A stretch of 64,000 nt of DNA from Sphingomonas palmae. GTDB lineage: Bacteria > Pseudomonadota > Alphaproteobacteria > Sphingomonadales > Sphingomonadaceae. The first letter of the stretch is position 1, and every line of letters begins with the position of its first letter. The notes under the pieces were generated by a model. That model did no database searches. It was not told the DNA's origin and saw nothing but the letters and a program-made list of their open reading frames with translations. This document shows positions 26,841 through 35,501 of this stretch, in pieces. Made by a program: the position numbers and the translations under genes. The stretch is from contig NZ_FNZZ01000004.1 of NCBI RefSeq assembly GCF_900109565.1, forward strand, positions 310,001-374,000. Direction: 5' to 3'.

Positions 26841-27335
26841 ATGCTTCAGCCGCCCGCCACCTGTCAGGATACCACCAACGACGCGCTCTGCGCCGCCGAT
26901 GTCGCGCGCGGCGTGACGCGCATGTTCCTGCGTCACGATCTGGTGACGATCCACGAAGTGCCGTTGGAGGGCGGACGCCGCGCCGACCTGATGGCGGTCG
27001 ACGCGCGCGGGCAGCTCGTGATCGTCGAGATCAAGGTGTCGCGCGCCGACCTGCTCGGCGATGGCAAGTGGCAGGACTATCTGCCGCACTGCGACCGCTT
27101 CTACTGGGCGGTACCCGCCGGGTTCGACGCCTCGCCGATCGATGGCCCTGCGTTCCTACCCGAGCGCACCGGCCTCATCATCGCAGACCGCTACGACGCG
27201 GAGATCGTGCGCGAGGCGCGGACCGATCCGCTTCCCGCGCACGTGCGCAAGCGCTGCACGCTCGCGTTCGCCCGGCGTGCCGCGCGACGGTTGATCGCGC
27301 ACCACGATCCTGAAGCGATGCAGCTCGGCGGTTGA
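26841..27335 (+). CDS. mmcB: MmcB-family DNA-damage-response protein
   Basis: The 164-residue protein (TNDALCAADVARGVTRMFLRHDLVTIHEVPLEGGRRADLMAVDARGQLVIVEIKVSRADLLGDGKWQDYL) has a PD-(D/E)xK nuclease-like core: D in RRADLMAV, then VEIK. MmcB of Caulobacter is an SOS-regulated gene for mitomycin C resistance, and a LexA box sits directly upstream here. The mechanism is unknown. The ATG at 26841 fits both. The gene stands alone on the plus strand and converges with the ankyrin gene. Confidence 0.85.
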   Translation: MLQPPATCQDTTNDALCAADVARGVTRMFLRHDLVTIHEVPLEGGRRADLMAVDARGQLVIVEIKVSRADLLGDGKWQDYLPHCDRFYWAVPAGFDASPIDGPAFLPERTGLIIADRYDAEIVREARTDPLPAHVRKRCTLAFARRAARRLIAHHDPEAMQLGG

Positions 27336-27336
27336 G

Positions 27337-27933
27337 CTAGCGCAATGTCGGCCCCGATACGGCACGCGGCTTCGTGGCCGGCGTAGCCGACAAGACCTTC
27401 AGCACCGGCGCGGCGCGCGGATCGGCCTTGGCATAGTCGCGCGCCGACATGCCCGCGACGTTGTCGGTCTGGTCCGGGTTGGCACCAGCGGCGAGGAGCG
27501 ATCGCACCAGCGCCAGGTCGCGGCGCTGCACCGCGCGGATCAGCGGGGTCTCGCCGCCCGAATTGCCGAGATTGGCATTGGCCTTCACCAGCGCCAGGAT
27601 GTCGATCAGCGCGGGCTCCCCCTCCTGCACCGCCAGCATCATCGGCGTATTGCCTGCATTGTCGCGGATGTTGGGATCGGCCCCCTTCGCCAGCAGGTAG
27701 CGCAGGTAGGTCGCGTCGCCGCGCTTCACCACGATGTGGAGCGCGGTCTCTCCGGTCGACACGTCACGCGTGTTGATGATCCGCTGCCCGGGCTGCTCGA
27801 CCAGCTGCGTCACCGCATTGCCGTCGCCGCTGCGCACCGCCTGCAGGAACTTGTAGCTGGCGGACTGTTGTTGCGCGGCGGCCGGAGCGGCCAGCGTGAT
27901 CGCGGCGGCGGCGAGGGGGGCGAAACGGAACAT
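27337..27933 (-). CDS. periplasmic ankyrin-repeat protein
   Basis: The 198-residue precursor has a signal peptide (MFRFAPLAAAAITLAAPAAAQQ). At least four ankyrin units follow: TGETALHIVVKRGDATYLRYLLAKGADPNIRD, NAGNTPMMLAVQEGEPALIDILALV, GGETPLIRAVQRRDLALVRSLLAAGANPDQ and NVAGMSARDYAKA. Exported ankyrin proteins are common in sphingomonads; partners are unknown. I chose the ATG at 27933, with GTGAGGC upstream, over an open frame that continues 96 codons. It converges on mmcB and faces the SCO gene divergently. Confidence 0.85.
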   Translation of the reverse strand: MFRFAPLAAAAITLAAPAAAQQQSASYKFLQAVRSGDGNAVTQLVEQPGQRIINTRDVSTGETALHIVVKRGDATYLRYLLAKGADPNIRDNAGNTPMMLAVQEGEPALIDILALVKANANLGNSGGETPLIRAVQRRDLALVRSLLAAGANPDQTDNVAGMSARDYAKADPRAAPVLKVLSATPATKPRAVSGPTLR

Positions 27934-28027
27934 GGGCCTCACGAGGTCAGGGTGACGGTCGGATGCAAACGCCTTGGCGAACATGCACTTGCTCCCCATC
28001 GTATAACCCATCAATGCTGGATGCACC

Positions 28028-28624
28028 ATGTACATGCCCCGTCTGATGCTCGCCCTGCCTGCGCTGTTCGCGGTGGCGCTGTCGTCCTGCTCGTCGCAGC
28101 CCCAACAGCCGCCCGCAGCGCCGCCGCTCGCCGGCGCGCGGATCGGCGGGCCGTTCACGCTGGTCGACCAGAATGGCCGCACCGTCACCGAGCGCGACTT
28201 CGCTGGGCGATACCGGATCATGTACTTCGGCTACACCTTCTGCCCCGACGTCTGCCCGACCGACATGCAGAACGTCGGCGCTGCCATGCGGCTGTTGGAG
28301 AAGTCGAACCCGTCGCTCGCGAGCCGCGTGGTGCCGATCTTAGTCAGTGTCGACCCTGCGCGTGATACGCCCAAGGTGCTCAAGCAATTCGTCTCGGCCT
28401 TTCACCGGCGCATGGTCGGTCTGACCGGCACGCCCGAGGAGATCGCGCGCGTCGCCAAGGAGTACGGCATTTTCTTCGCGCGTGGAAAGGGCAACAAGGA
28501 CGGCTATCTGATGGAGCACAGCCGGCAAATCTACCTGATGGACCCGGCCGGCAAACCGCTCGCGCTGCTGCCCGAGACGCCGCCGCAAGCGATGGCGGAC
28601 GAAATCGTGAAATGGGCCAAGTGA
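28028..28624 (+). CDS. SCO1/SenC-family copper chaperone lipoprotein
   Basis: SCO proteins deliver copper to cytochrome oxidase CuA or act as thiol-disulphide carriers. The 198-residue precursor begins MYMPRLMLALPALFAVALSSCSSQ, with a lipobox ALSSC. The thioredoxin-fold core has the CxxxC motif in YTFCPDVCPTD, and the third ligand histidine in MEHSRQIYLMDPAG. The Glu/Asp-rich SVDPARDTP is a family signature. The stop overlaps the YcgN gene by 13 bases. Confidence 0.9.
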   Translation: MYMPRLMLALPALFAVALSSCSSQPQQPPAAPPLAGARIGGPFTLVDQNGRTVTERDFAGRYRIMYFGYTFCPDVCPTDMQNVGAAMRLLEKSNPSLASRVVPILVSVDPARDTPKVLKQFVSAFHRRMVGLTGTPEEIARVAKEYGIFFARGKGNKDGYLMEHSRQIYLMDPAGKPLALLPETPPQAMADEIVKWAK

Positions 28625-29055
28625 GCACGCGCTTCTGGGAAGACACGCCGCTGTCCAAGCTCGACCGCGCGCAGTGGGAGGCATTGTGCGACGGCTGCGG
28701 CAAATGCTGCCTCCACAAGCTGGAGGATGACGAGACGGGCGAACTCTACGCCACCAACGTCGCGTGCCGGCTGCTCGATCGGCGTAGCGGGCAATGCTCC
28801 AACTACCGCAACCGCCGCGCCTATGTCAGCGAGTGCGTGCGGCTGACCAACGGCAACGTCGATCAGATCGACTGGCTGCCCTCGACCTGCGCCTATCGCC
28901 TGCGCGCCAACGAAGAGCCGCTGCCCGACTGGCATTATCTCGTCAGCGGTGACCGCGAGGCGGTGCACCGCGCGGGCGAGTCGGTGCGCGGCTGGACCGT
29001 CAGCGAAGATGACGCCGGCGATCTGGAGAACCACATGGTTGATCGTCGGCTGTGA
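28612..29055 (+). CDS. YcgN/YkgJ-type cysteine-cluster protein
   Basis: The 147-residue protein has a four-cysteine pattern near its N-terminus (LCDGCGKCCLHKLED, then VACRLLDRRSGQCSNYRNR and STCAYRL) that fits the YcgN/YkgJ zinc or iron-sulphur binding family. The CxxCxxCC core is the hallmark. The function is unknown. The ATG at 28612 lies inside the SCO gene; a GTG at 28621 is an alternative start three codons in. It belongs to one transcript with the SCO gene. Confidence 0.85.
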   Translation: MGQVSTRFWEDTPLSKLDRAQWEALCDGCGKCCLHKLEDDETGELYATNVACRLLDRRSGQCSNYRNRRAYVSECVRLTNGNVDQIDWLPSTCAYRLRANEEPLPDWHYLVSGDREAVHRAGESVRGWTVSEDDAGDLENHMVDRRL

Positions 29056-29079
29056 GCGTCATCGGCTGATCATGCGGCA

Positions 29080-29760
29080 ATGAACCCGGCGATCGATGTC
29101 GTGCGTCATGCCCGCGCGCGGCGCGCCAGGCTGTCGTTCGATCCGGTGACCGGTCGCACACGGCTGACGATCCCGAAGCGCGCGGCACTCGCGCCGTTGC
29201 TCGCCTGGGCGCACTCGCACGAAGAATGGATTGCACAGCAGCGCGATGCGCTGCCGCAGCCGCGCCCGTTCGTGCCCGGCGCGCTGTTGCCGTTCGACGG
29301 TGTCATGCTGGAGATCGTGTGGGCTGCCGACGCGTCGCGTCGCGTCGAACGTCAGGGTGATCGGCTGCTGATCGGCGGTCCGGTCGAGCGGGTAGAGTCG
29401 CGCGTTGCCGCCTGGGTGAAGCAGCAGGCGCTCGCGCTGCTGACAGCCGATACCGATCATTATGCCGCACGGGCGGGCGTCGCGGTCACGCAGGTGACGA
29501 TCGGTGACCCACGCGCGCGCTGGGGCAGTTGCGCGTCGCACGGCGCGATCCGCTACAGCTGGCGCTTGGCGCTGTCGCCGCCCGAGGTCCGCCGCGCCAC
29601 CGCCGCGCACGAGGTCGCGCACCGCGTCCACATGAACCACGGGCCGGCGTTCCACGCGCTGGTCGAGAAACTGTTCGGCCGCGATCCGACGCCCGAGCGG
29701 CAGTGGCTGCGCCAGCACGGCGCCAGCCTTCACTGGTACGGTCGGTCGGCGGTCGAGTAG
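29080..29760 (+). CDS. YgjP-like metallopeptidase (DUF45)
   Basis: The 226-residue protein matches the YgjP/DUF45 (SprT-like, M48-related) pattern: RARLSFDPVTGRTRLTIPK, GDPRARWGSCASHGAIRYSWRLALSPPEV, then the zinc motif AAHEVAHRVHMNHGPAFHALVEKLFG (HEVAH plus a distal H). The C-terminal W-rich LRQHGASLHWYG ends the protein. Members are predicted metal-dependent hydrolases with no known substrate. Its end overlaps the penicillin-binding protein gene by 31 bases in the opposite direction. Confidence 0.85.
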   Translation: MNPAIDVVRHARARRARLSFDPVTGRTRLTIPKRAALAPLLAWAHSHEEWIAQQRDALPQPRPFVPGALLPFDGVMLEIVWAADASRRVERQGDRLLIGGPVERVESRVAAWVKQQALALLTADTDHYAARAGVAVTQVTIGDPRARWGSCASHGAIRYSWRLALSPPEVRRATAAHEVAHRVHMNHGPAFHALVEKLFGRDPTPERQWLRQHGASLHWYGRSAVE

Positions 29761-31898
29761 GTATCGACCCGCGTCGGCGGGCGCCGCTCGGCGGGCGGCG
29801 CAACCGGAACCTCGCGCGCCGGCACGCCAGCGGTGGGCGCTGGCGCGGGACGAGGCGTGTCGCGACGGCGATTGGTCACCCGGTCGATCCAATCCTGATC
29901 GAGCCGCTGCTCGTCGCCTTCACCAGTGGCCGGCGGCTCGTCGCTCGGCACGCGTTGAGCCTCGGGTGCGGCCTCGGCTCCGCCGCCGATCGGATAACCA
30001 TCGCCGTCGACGAACGTGCTGTTGTCGGGTGAACCGTAATAGGCCTCGTCGTCGGGCTCCAGCTGCCACTCGGGTAGCGTCACCTTGGTGTCGAACTCCT
30101 CGATCGGGCGCTTGGCGACTGCCTGGCGCATGAAGGCGGCGAACGCCTTTGCCGGTGCGGTGCCACCGTGCAGCCCGGCGATCGGCTTCGCATCGTCGCG
30201 CCCCATCCACACGCCGGTGGTCAGCCCGGACGAGAAACCCAGGAACCAGCCGTCCTTCGACGAGGTGGTCGTGCCCGTCTTGCCAGCGACCGGCCGCCCG
30301 ATCTGCGCCGCGCGACCAGTGCCCGTGTTGACCGCGGTCTGCAGCAGGTCGGTCATCCGCGCCGCGACATCGGGGGCGACCAGCACGTGGCTGCGATCGA
30401 CCTCGTGCGTGTAGATCGTCTCACCGTCAGTGGTCACCTTGGTGATCGCGTAGGGGGTGACGGCCACGCCCTTGTTGGCGACGCTGGCGAAGGCACGCGT
30501 CATGTCGATCAGCCGCACCTCCGACGTGCCGAGCACCATCGAGGGATGCGTGTTGACGGGGGTGGTGATGCCGAAGCGACGCGCCATGTCGGCGACCGTC
30601 TGGAACCCGACCATCTGCCCGAGCTTCGCCGCGACGGTGTTGAGCGAGTAGGCGAAGGCGGTGCGAAGCGTCACCTCGCCCGAGTTGCGGCGCGAGTCGT
30701 TGCGCGGGCTCCAGCCGTCGATCGTGACCGGCGCGTCCAGTTCCTTGTCGTCGGGCGTCTTCCCCGCCTCGATCGCGGCGAGATAGACGAACAGCTTGAA
30801 CGCCGAACCCGGTTGACGCACCGCCTGCGTCGCGCGGTTGTAGATCGAGCTGACATAGTCGGTGCCGCCGACCATCGCGCGCACCGCGCCGTCGCGGTCG
30901 AGTGCGACGAGCGCGCCCTGCGCACCCTTGGGCACGTTCTGCTGGATCGCGGCATCGGCGTCACGCTGCATGCCAGTGTCGAGCGTGGTCCATACCTCCA
31001 GCGGCTTGACCGTCTCGTCGATCAGCAGTTCGAGCTGCGGCAGCGCCCAGTCGGTGAAGTAGCGCACGCTGTTCTGCCGCGGCGCGGGCGCGAGCTTGAC
31101 GCCTTGCGGATCGGCGGCAGCGGCCTGTGCCGGCGTGATCGCGCCCGTCTCGCGCATCGTCTCGATCACGACGCCCGCGCGCCCGACTGCGGCCTCGGCG
31201 TCGGCGGTGGGCGAGTAGTTCGACGGCGCCTTGACCAGCCCGGCGATGATCGCGGCCTCCGAGAGTGTCAGGTGGTTGGCGCCGTGCCCGAAGAAGCGCC
31301 GCGACGCCGCGTCGATGCCGTACGCGCCGCCGCCGAAATAGACCTTATTCAGGTAGAGTTCGAGGATCTGATCCTTGGAGAACTTCCGCTCGATCGCGAG
31401 CGCCAGGATCGCCTCGCGGAACTTGCGCCCGAACTTCTTGGCGGAGGTGAGGAAGATGTTGCGCGCGAGCTGCTGCGTGATCGTCGAGCCGCCCTGCGTC
31501 CAGCGACCGCGCCGCACGCGCACGTCGACCGAGCGCGCGACACCGATCGGATCGACGCCCAGGTGGTTGTAGAAGCGGCGGTCCTCGACCGAGATCATTG
31601 CGCGCTGCATGACCGCCGGGATGCGGTCGATCGACAGCCACTCGCCGTAGCTCGGCCCCAGTGAGACGATCACCGATCCGTCGGCGGCGTGGACGCGGAT
31701 CATCTGCCCGTTGGGCGACGACTTCAGATCCTCGAAGCTCGGCAGCTGCGCGCGGGCGACATAGACCGCGGTGACGAGCGCACCGACCGCGACGAGCGCG
31801 AGCACCAGGAGCGACTTCCACGCGATCGACCAGCGGCGGCGCCACGGCGAGCGGGTCTTCGAGCGAGCGCGCGAGGATGAGGGACGGGCACGGGCCAT
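29730..31898 (-). CDS. class A penicillin-binding protein (glycosyltransferase plus transpeptidase)
   Basis: This bifunctional enzyme polymerises and cross-links peptidoglycan. After a cytoplasmic basic tail and one membrane helix (IAWKSLLVLALVAVGALVTAVYVARA), the family 51 transglycosylase has ISVEDRRFYNHLGVDPIGVARS and RGRWTQGGSTITQQLARNIFLTSAKKFGRKFREA. The transpeptidase has QPGSAFKLFVYLAAI (SxxK), YSLNTVA (SxN) and GKTGTTT (KTG). It is 722 residues, with a Pro-rich C-terminal tail (APAPTAGVPAREVPVAPPAERRPP). It resembles PBP1a-type enzymes; no operon partner is apparent. Confidence 0.92.
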   Translation of the reverse strand: MARARPSSSRARSKTRSPWRRRWSIAWKSLLVLALVAVGALVTAVYVARAQLPSFEDLKSSPNGQMIRVHAADGSVIVSLGPSYGEWLSIDRIPAVMQRAMISVEDRRFYNHLGVDPIGVARSVDVRVRRGRWTQGGSTITQQLARNIFLTSAKKFGRKFREAILALAIERKFSKDQILELYLNKVYFGGGAYGIDAASRRFFGHGANHLTLSEAAIIAGLVKAPSNYSPTADAEAAVGRAGVVIETMRETGAITPAQAAAADPQGVKLAPAPRQNSVRYFTDWALPQLELLIDETVKPLEVWTTLDTGMQRDADAAIQQNVPKGAQGALVALDRDGAVRAMVGGTDYVSSIYNRATQAVRQPGSAFKLFVYLAAIEAGKTPDDKELDAPVTIDGWSPRNDSRRNSGEVTLRTAFAYSLNTVAAKLGQMVGFQTVADMARRFGITTPVNTHPSMVLGTSEVRLIDMTRAFASVANKGVAVTPYAITKVTTDGETIYTHEVDRSHVLVAPDVAARMTDLLQTAVNTGTGRAAQIGRPVAGKTGTTTSSKDGWFLGFSSGLTTGVWMGRDDAKPIAGLHGGTAPAKAFAAFMRQAVAKRPIEEFDTKVTLPEWQLEPDDEAYYGSPDNSTFVDGDGYPIGGGAEAAPEAQRVPSDEPPATGEGDEQRLDQDWIDRVTNRRRDTPRPAPAPTAGVPAREVPVAPPAERRPPTRVDTYSTADRPYQ

Positions 31899-31990
31899 AA
31901 CGTCGGCCGTGGCGAATAGAGGCTTGAGCGATGCTTAACAAGCCGATCACCCGGCATGCTGGCGGTGAAAAAAGTCGCGCGTGGCCGCCC

Positions 31991-33103
31991 TTAGGCGGCG
32001 GAACGCTCAAACACGGGGACGCGCGTCGCCGCCGCGACCAAGCCGAGCGCACCCGGTATTCGCGCCAGCAGCGGCAGCAGCGGCGCGCTCCAGCGCTGCT
32101 CGGCGAGCGACCAGACGAGACCGGCGTTGCGGACCGGGGCAGCAACGGTGCAGGCGAACCCGCGCTGCCAGGCGATCGATTCCTCGGGCCCACCGGTAAG
32201 CAGCGCGCGCGCGCTCGAAAGCCCGCTGGCAACCGCGATGCCGATCCCTTCGCCCGCCAATGACGGGATCACCGCTGCCTGGTCGCCCAGCCGGAACACG
32301 CCCGCGGTCGTCTCTGCCGTGCGCCACCCGTAGGGCACGTTGGCGATCGCATCGATCGCGCCCCAGCCCCCGCTTCCGACGAAGCCGAGCCGATCGGCGA
32401 GCGCGGGCGCCTCGGCCGCGATCGCGTGCAGCAGTGCGTCGGGACTCCCCGCCTCGTGCAAGCGCGATCGGTGCACCGCCATGCAGGCGTTGGCGCTGCC
32501 GTCTTCCTGCAGCACGATGCCGCAGTAACCGCGATCGAACAGGTGCAGCTCGATCGCGTCGCCGACCAGCGCGTGGAGGTGCGCGCAAGCGGGCAGGCGT
32601 ACGCGCAAGCCGAGTGCGGGATCGTGCCCACGCGCGTCGGCTGGTCGCGCTGACCCTCGCACGTCGTGCTTGCCGCTGGCGAGCAGCAGCGCGTCTGGCT
32701 CGATGCTCGCGCCATCGGCGGTGGTGACCCTTCGTCGATCGATCGCGCGGACGGCAACGCCGCGCTCGATCGTCGCGCCGAGCGCTTCCGCCCGGCGCTG
32801 CATGACCGTGTCGAGTCGGTGACGCGAAACGGCGAGTGCGGCATGCGGGAGCGGCGCCTCGCTCCGCCGCCCGCCCGCGAACACGCGCACACGGGTGATC
32901 CGCGCGGGATTGAGTGCGTCCGCCTCGATGCCGAGCTGTTCCAGCGTCCGGATCGTTCGCCAGCTGACAAATCCGCCGCAAATCGCGTCGCCCGTCTCGC
33001 GCGCGCGTTCGAGTACAACCGGCGGCGCGCCGCCGTGCGCGAGCGTGATCGCCGCGGCGGTCCCCGCGGGTCCGGCGCCGACGATCAGCGGCTGCTGACG
33101 CAT
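31991..33103 (-). CDS. FAD-dependent oxidoreductase of the type III PKS operon
   Basis: The 370-residue protein has a Rossmann FAD motif PLIVGAGPAGTAAA (residues 5-18) and the later FRLGDQAAVIPSLAGEGIGIAVASG, the FAD-ribityl motif of the geranylgeranyl-reductase/hydroxylase group. The region DPALGLRVRLPACAHLHALVGD is a substrate-side strand. The ATG at 33103 starts at the conserved strand; an open frame extends further upstream. It is 19 bases inside the methyltransferase end and forms the third gene of a polyketide operon, where it may hydroxylate or oxidise the product. Confidence 0.85.
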   Translation of the reverse strand: MRQQPLIVGAGPAGTAAAITLAHGGAPPVVLERARETGDAICGGFVSWRTIRTLEQLGIEADALNPARITRVRVFAGGRRSEAPLPHAALAVSRHRLDTVMQRRAEALGATIERGVAVRAIDRRRVTTADGASIEPDALLLASGKHDVRGSARPADARGHDPALGLRVRLPACAHLHALVGDAIELHLFDRGYCGIVLQEDGSANACMAVHRSRLHEAGSPDALLHAIAAEAPALADRLGFVGSGGWGAIDAIANVPYGWRTAETTAGVFRLGDQAAVIPSLAGEGIGIAVASGLSSARALLTGGPEESIAWQRGFACTVAAPVRNAGLVWSLAEQRWSAPLLPLLARIPGALGLVAAATRVPVFERSAA

Positions 33104-33771
33104 AACCGGAACGGAAAGGCGGTGAACACGCGCGCGTCGACCCCGGCACGCGCCAGCAATGACTGCCACTCCGCGGGACGGTAGCTGCGAGCAATCGAGA
33201 GATGGCCGTCGTGGCGCACGATGTCGTGCCAGCGGAACAATGCAGCGAGCAACGGCCAGCCGGTGTACGCGAAGCGGTGGCGATGCAGGTCGTTGACCAG
33301 CCAGCCGGTGTGCACGTGCGCGTCCATGAAGGCGAGAAAGGCGACGAGCTGATCGGTCGTCATGTGGTGCGCGACCAGGCTGGAGACGATGAAGTCCCAA
33401 CGCTCGCCGGCGAGGTCGGCGTAGTCGCCGGTGCGATAGTCGATATTGTAGCCGGCCGGCGTATCGGCGCGCGCGGCCGCCTCGCTACGCGGGTTGAGGT
33501 CGATCCCGACGAGTTCAAACTCCACGCCACGCCTGTTGCCCCAGCGCGCGATCCGCCGCAGCATGTCGCCGTCGCCGAAACCGACGTCGAGCAGGCGGTA
33601 GCGTTTACCGCGACGTACATGCGCGGCGAGGAACGAGAGCGTCGGACGCGCCGCCAGCGTGACCGTGTTCACCTGCGCCAGATCGCGCACGACCGCGGCA
33701 TAGGTATCGGCGGGCAGATCGTCGGCGTCCATCAGCTCCTGACCGACGGCACGCGTGGCGAGCGCGCTCAC
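33085..33771 (-). CDS. SAM-dependent methyltransferase of the type III PKS operon
   Basis: The 228-residue class I methyltransferase has motif I RLLDVGFGDGDML (residues 59-71), motif II FELVGIDLNPRS and WDFIVSSLVAHHM as the motif IV region. NDLHRHRFAYTGWPLLAALF follows and is shared by methyltransferases found next to type III PKS genes. The GTG start overlaps the PKS stop (GTGA), and the end overlaps the FAD gene, so all three should be translated together. It probably methylates the polyketide; the position is not predictable. Confidence 0.85.
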   Translation of the reverse strand: MSALATRAVGQELMDADDLPADTYAAVVRDLAQVNTVTLAARPTLSFLAAHVRRGKRYRLLDVGFGDGDMLRRIARWGNRRGVEFELVGIDLNPRSEAAARADTPAGYNIDYRTGDYADLAGERWDFIVSSLVAHHMTTDQLVAFLAFMDAHVHTGWLVNDLHRHRFAYTGWPLLAALFRWHDIVRHDGHLSIARSYRPAEWQSLLARAGVDARVFTAFPFRLCVSSR

Positions 33772-34850
33772 GCGCTCGGCCCGAACGCGAACCCCTCGGC
33801 GGCGAGCCCGGGTCCGAAGGCGAGTGCGACACCGTGCTCGACCGACTCGCGGGCGAGGATGCGTGCCAGCACGAACATCAGAGTCGCCGACGACATGTTG
33901 CCGTTGTCGACCAGTACGGCACGCGACTCGCTCAGAGCGGTGGGGCCGAGCGCCAGCGCGTGCTCGACCGCATCGAGGATCGATCGCCCACCGGCGTGCA
34001 CCGCCCAGGCATCGATCTCACCTGCGGCGCGACCGTCGGTGATCTGTGCAACGAGCGTCGGATCGGCGAGCGCGCCCGCGATGCGGCCCGGAACCTCGCC
34101 TGACAGATGCATCGCGAAGCCCGTGTCGGTGATGTCCCAGCGGATCAGCTGGTCCGAGGCGGCGAGCGTGGTCGCGAATGGTTGCCCGAGCGCCAGCCCA
34201 CGCGGCTCGGCCGAGACGAGCGCGGCGGCGGCACCATCGCCAAACTGCAACATTGCGAGCAGCGGCTCGATCTCGTCGACCGCCTGCAGGTGGAGCGTCG
34301 ACAATTCCACGGTGATGACCAGCACGCGCGCCTCGGGCTGCGAGCGCACGATGTGGCGCGCGGTGCGCAGCGCGGCAACCGCGGCGTAGCAGCCCATGAA
34401 CCCGATCAAGGTGCGTTCGACCGAAGGGGACAGGTTCAGGCGACGCGCGATGATCTGGTCGATCCCGGGTGCGACGAAGCCGGTGCAACTGGCGACGACC
34501 AGATGCGTCACGCCGGTCGTCGCGACCTGTTCGGCCAGCCGCTCCACCGCCGCCAGCGCGAGTGACGGTGCCGCCTCGGCATAGAGCGACATGCGCGCGG
34601 CGGTGCCGGGATGGATCGCGCCGGCGTAAAAGCCACCCTCGCCGACCGGCGACCCCGCGGATGCCGGCAGGACCGACCAGCGATGATGGATCGCGGCGCG
34701 CGCGGCCATGCGGTCGAACAGCTTGCGCTCACGCTCGGGCAATCGCTCGCGCGCCCAGCCGATGAAAGCCGCGTGGATATCATGATCGGGAACAGCGGTG
34801 CCGATCGCGTTCAGGTAGACGGGAGAATGATCGGGCGACGCCATCGTCAT
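33768..34850 (-). CDS. type III polyketide synthase
   Basis: Type III PKSs extend a starter acyl-CoA with malonyl units without carrier proteins and give pyrones, resorcinols or phenols. The 360-residue protein has the catalytic triad C122 (VVASCTGFVAP), H285 (WAVHAGGRSILD) and N318 (DNGNMSSATLMF). TVELSTLHLQ and GDGAAAALVSAEP are family-typical. I chose the ATG at 34850; upstream in-frame TTG at 34880 is less likely. It heads a three-gene operon that starts next to the tRNA-Leu island at 34.98 kb. Confidence 0.92.
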   Translation of the reverse strand: MTMASPDHSPVYLNAIGTAVPDHDIHAAFIGWARERLPERERKLFDRMAARAAIHHRWSVLPASAGSPVGEGGFYAGAIHPGTAARMSLYAEAAPSLALAAVERLAEQVATTGVTHLVVASCTGFVAPGIDQIIARRLNLSPSVERTLIGFMGCYAAVAALRTARHIVRSQPEARVLVITVELSTLHLQAVDEIEPLLAMLQFGDGAAAALVSAEPRGLALGQPFATTLAASDQLIRWDITDTGFAMHLSGEVPGRIAGALADPTLVAQITDGRAAGEIDAWAVHAGGRSILDAVEHALALGPTALSESRAVLVDNGNMSSATLMFVLARILARESVEHGVALAFGPGLAAEGFAFGPSA

Positions 34851-34923
34851 CAAACGCCGAGCCGCGCGATTTGGACCCAAGCGATCCGCTGCAACGGAGA
34901 TGTGGACGCCAGCGACACTGCCG

Positions 34924-34946
34924 GCCCGGCTGCGCCCGCGCCGGGC
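34924..34946. other. GC-rich inverted repeat upstream of the PKS operon
   Basis: GCCCGGC, 9-base loop, GCCGGGC: an exact 7-bp stem in the gap between the PKS start and the island's left repeat. It could be an old terminator of the tRNA-Leu transcript or an operator. Confidence 0.3.
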
Positions 34947-34958
34947 GAGTACTCAGCG

Positions 34959-34976
34959 CTGCTCGAGGGAGAGCAG
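34959..34976. other. hairpin next to the left repeat of the tRNA-Leu island
   Basis: CTGCTC, 6-base loop, GAGCAG: an exact stem that ends at the repeat. Before the insertion it would have lain just beyond the tRNA-Leu 3' end. It may be the original tRNA terminator. Confidence 0.4.
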
Positions 34977-34994
34977 AAAATGGTGCGGTCGAGA
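34975..34994. repeat. left direct repeat (partial tRNA-Leu 3' end), attL-like
   Basis: This 20-base sequence is identical to 36051-36070, which covers the 3' end of the tRNA-Leu gene (last 14 bases including CCA) plus 6 flanking bases. It is a duplicated attachment site. Confidence 0.85.
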
Positions 34995-35041
34995 TGCATC
35001 TAAGTCTGTGTTGAACCGCGCCTTGCGCTCGCGTGGTGAAC

Positions 35042-35500
35042 TCAGTCTTTGCCGGGTTCCAATGGCAGTCGCTGCTGTCGCTCCTGTTCCTGCCGCTGGA
35101 GCAGGGCAGATTGGTAGCGCAGTAGCTGGACCTGATGTTCACTTAGCCGCCCCATGACGGGTGAGGCTCTACCAGGTGCGTCGGAAAAGAACTCATCCGC
35201 CCAAGGCACAAGGGCCACGCGATCGAGGCGGAAACGAGTGGCACACCACAGGCCACAAGCATCCATATCGGCCACGTTCGACACAGTAAAATTCGTCAGC
35301 CCCGTCAGGAACAGCTTTTGAGTTGTTCCATAGGCCACATGGACCCAAGGATTGCCGTCTTGATCTGCGCTGGCGCGCTTTACAATTGCGGGACGGGGCT
35401 TTGGCCCTGGCTTGTCAACATCCTCCACATACGGAAACCGGCACCAGACGATGCTCGTCGGTGCCGGCAGAGTGGAGAAAGGGAAGAAGGTCCAGACCAA
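35042..35500 (-). CDS. PemK/MazF-like toxin homologue
   Basis: The 152-residue product contains IVWCRFPY (residues 17-24) and KPGPKPRPAIV (30-40), the strand and loop of the PemK/MazF fold, followed by VHVAYGTTQK. It resembles the longer, PemK-type proteins found on mobile elements. The start is TTG at 35500, one base after the stop of a small upstream gene, so the pair looks coupled. MazF-type proteins cut RNA; whether this one is active is unknown. Base composition is unlike the neighbouring chromosome, consistent with transfer. Confidence 0.65.
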   Translation of the reverse strand: MVWTFFPFSTLPAPTSIVWCRFPYVEDVDKPGPKPRPAIVKRASADQDGNPWVHVAYGTTQKLFLTGLTNFTVSNVADMDACGLWCATRFRLDRVALVPWADEFFSDAPGRASPVMGRLSEHQVQLLRYQSALLQRQEQERQQRLPLEPGKD

Positions 35501-35501
35501 C

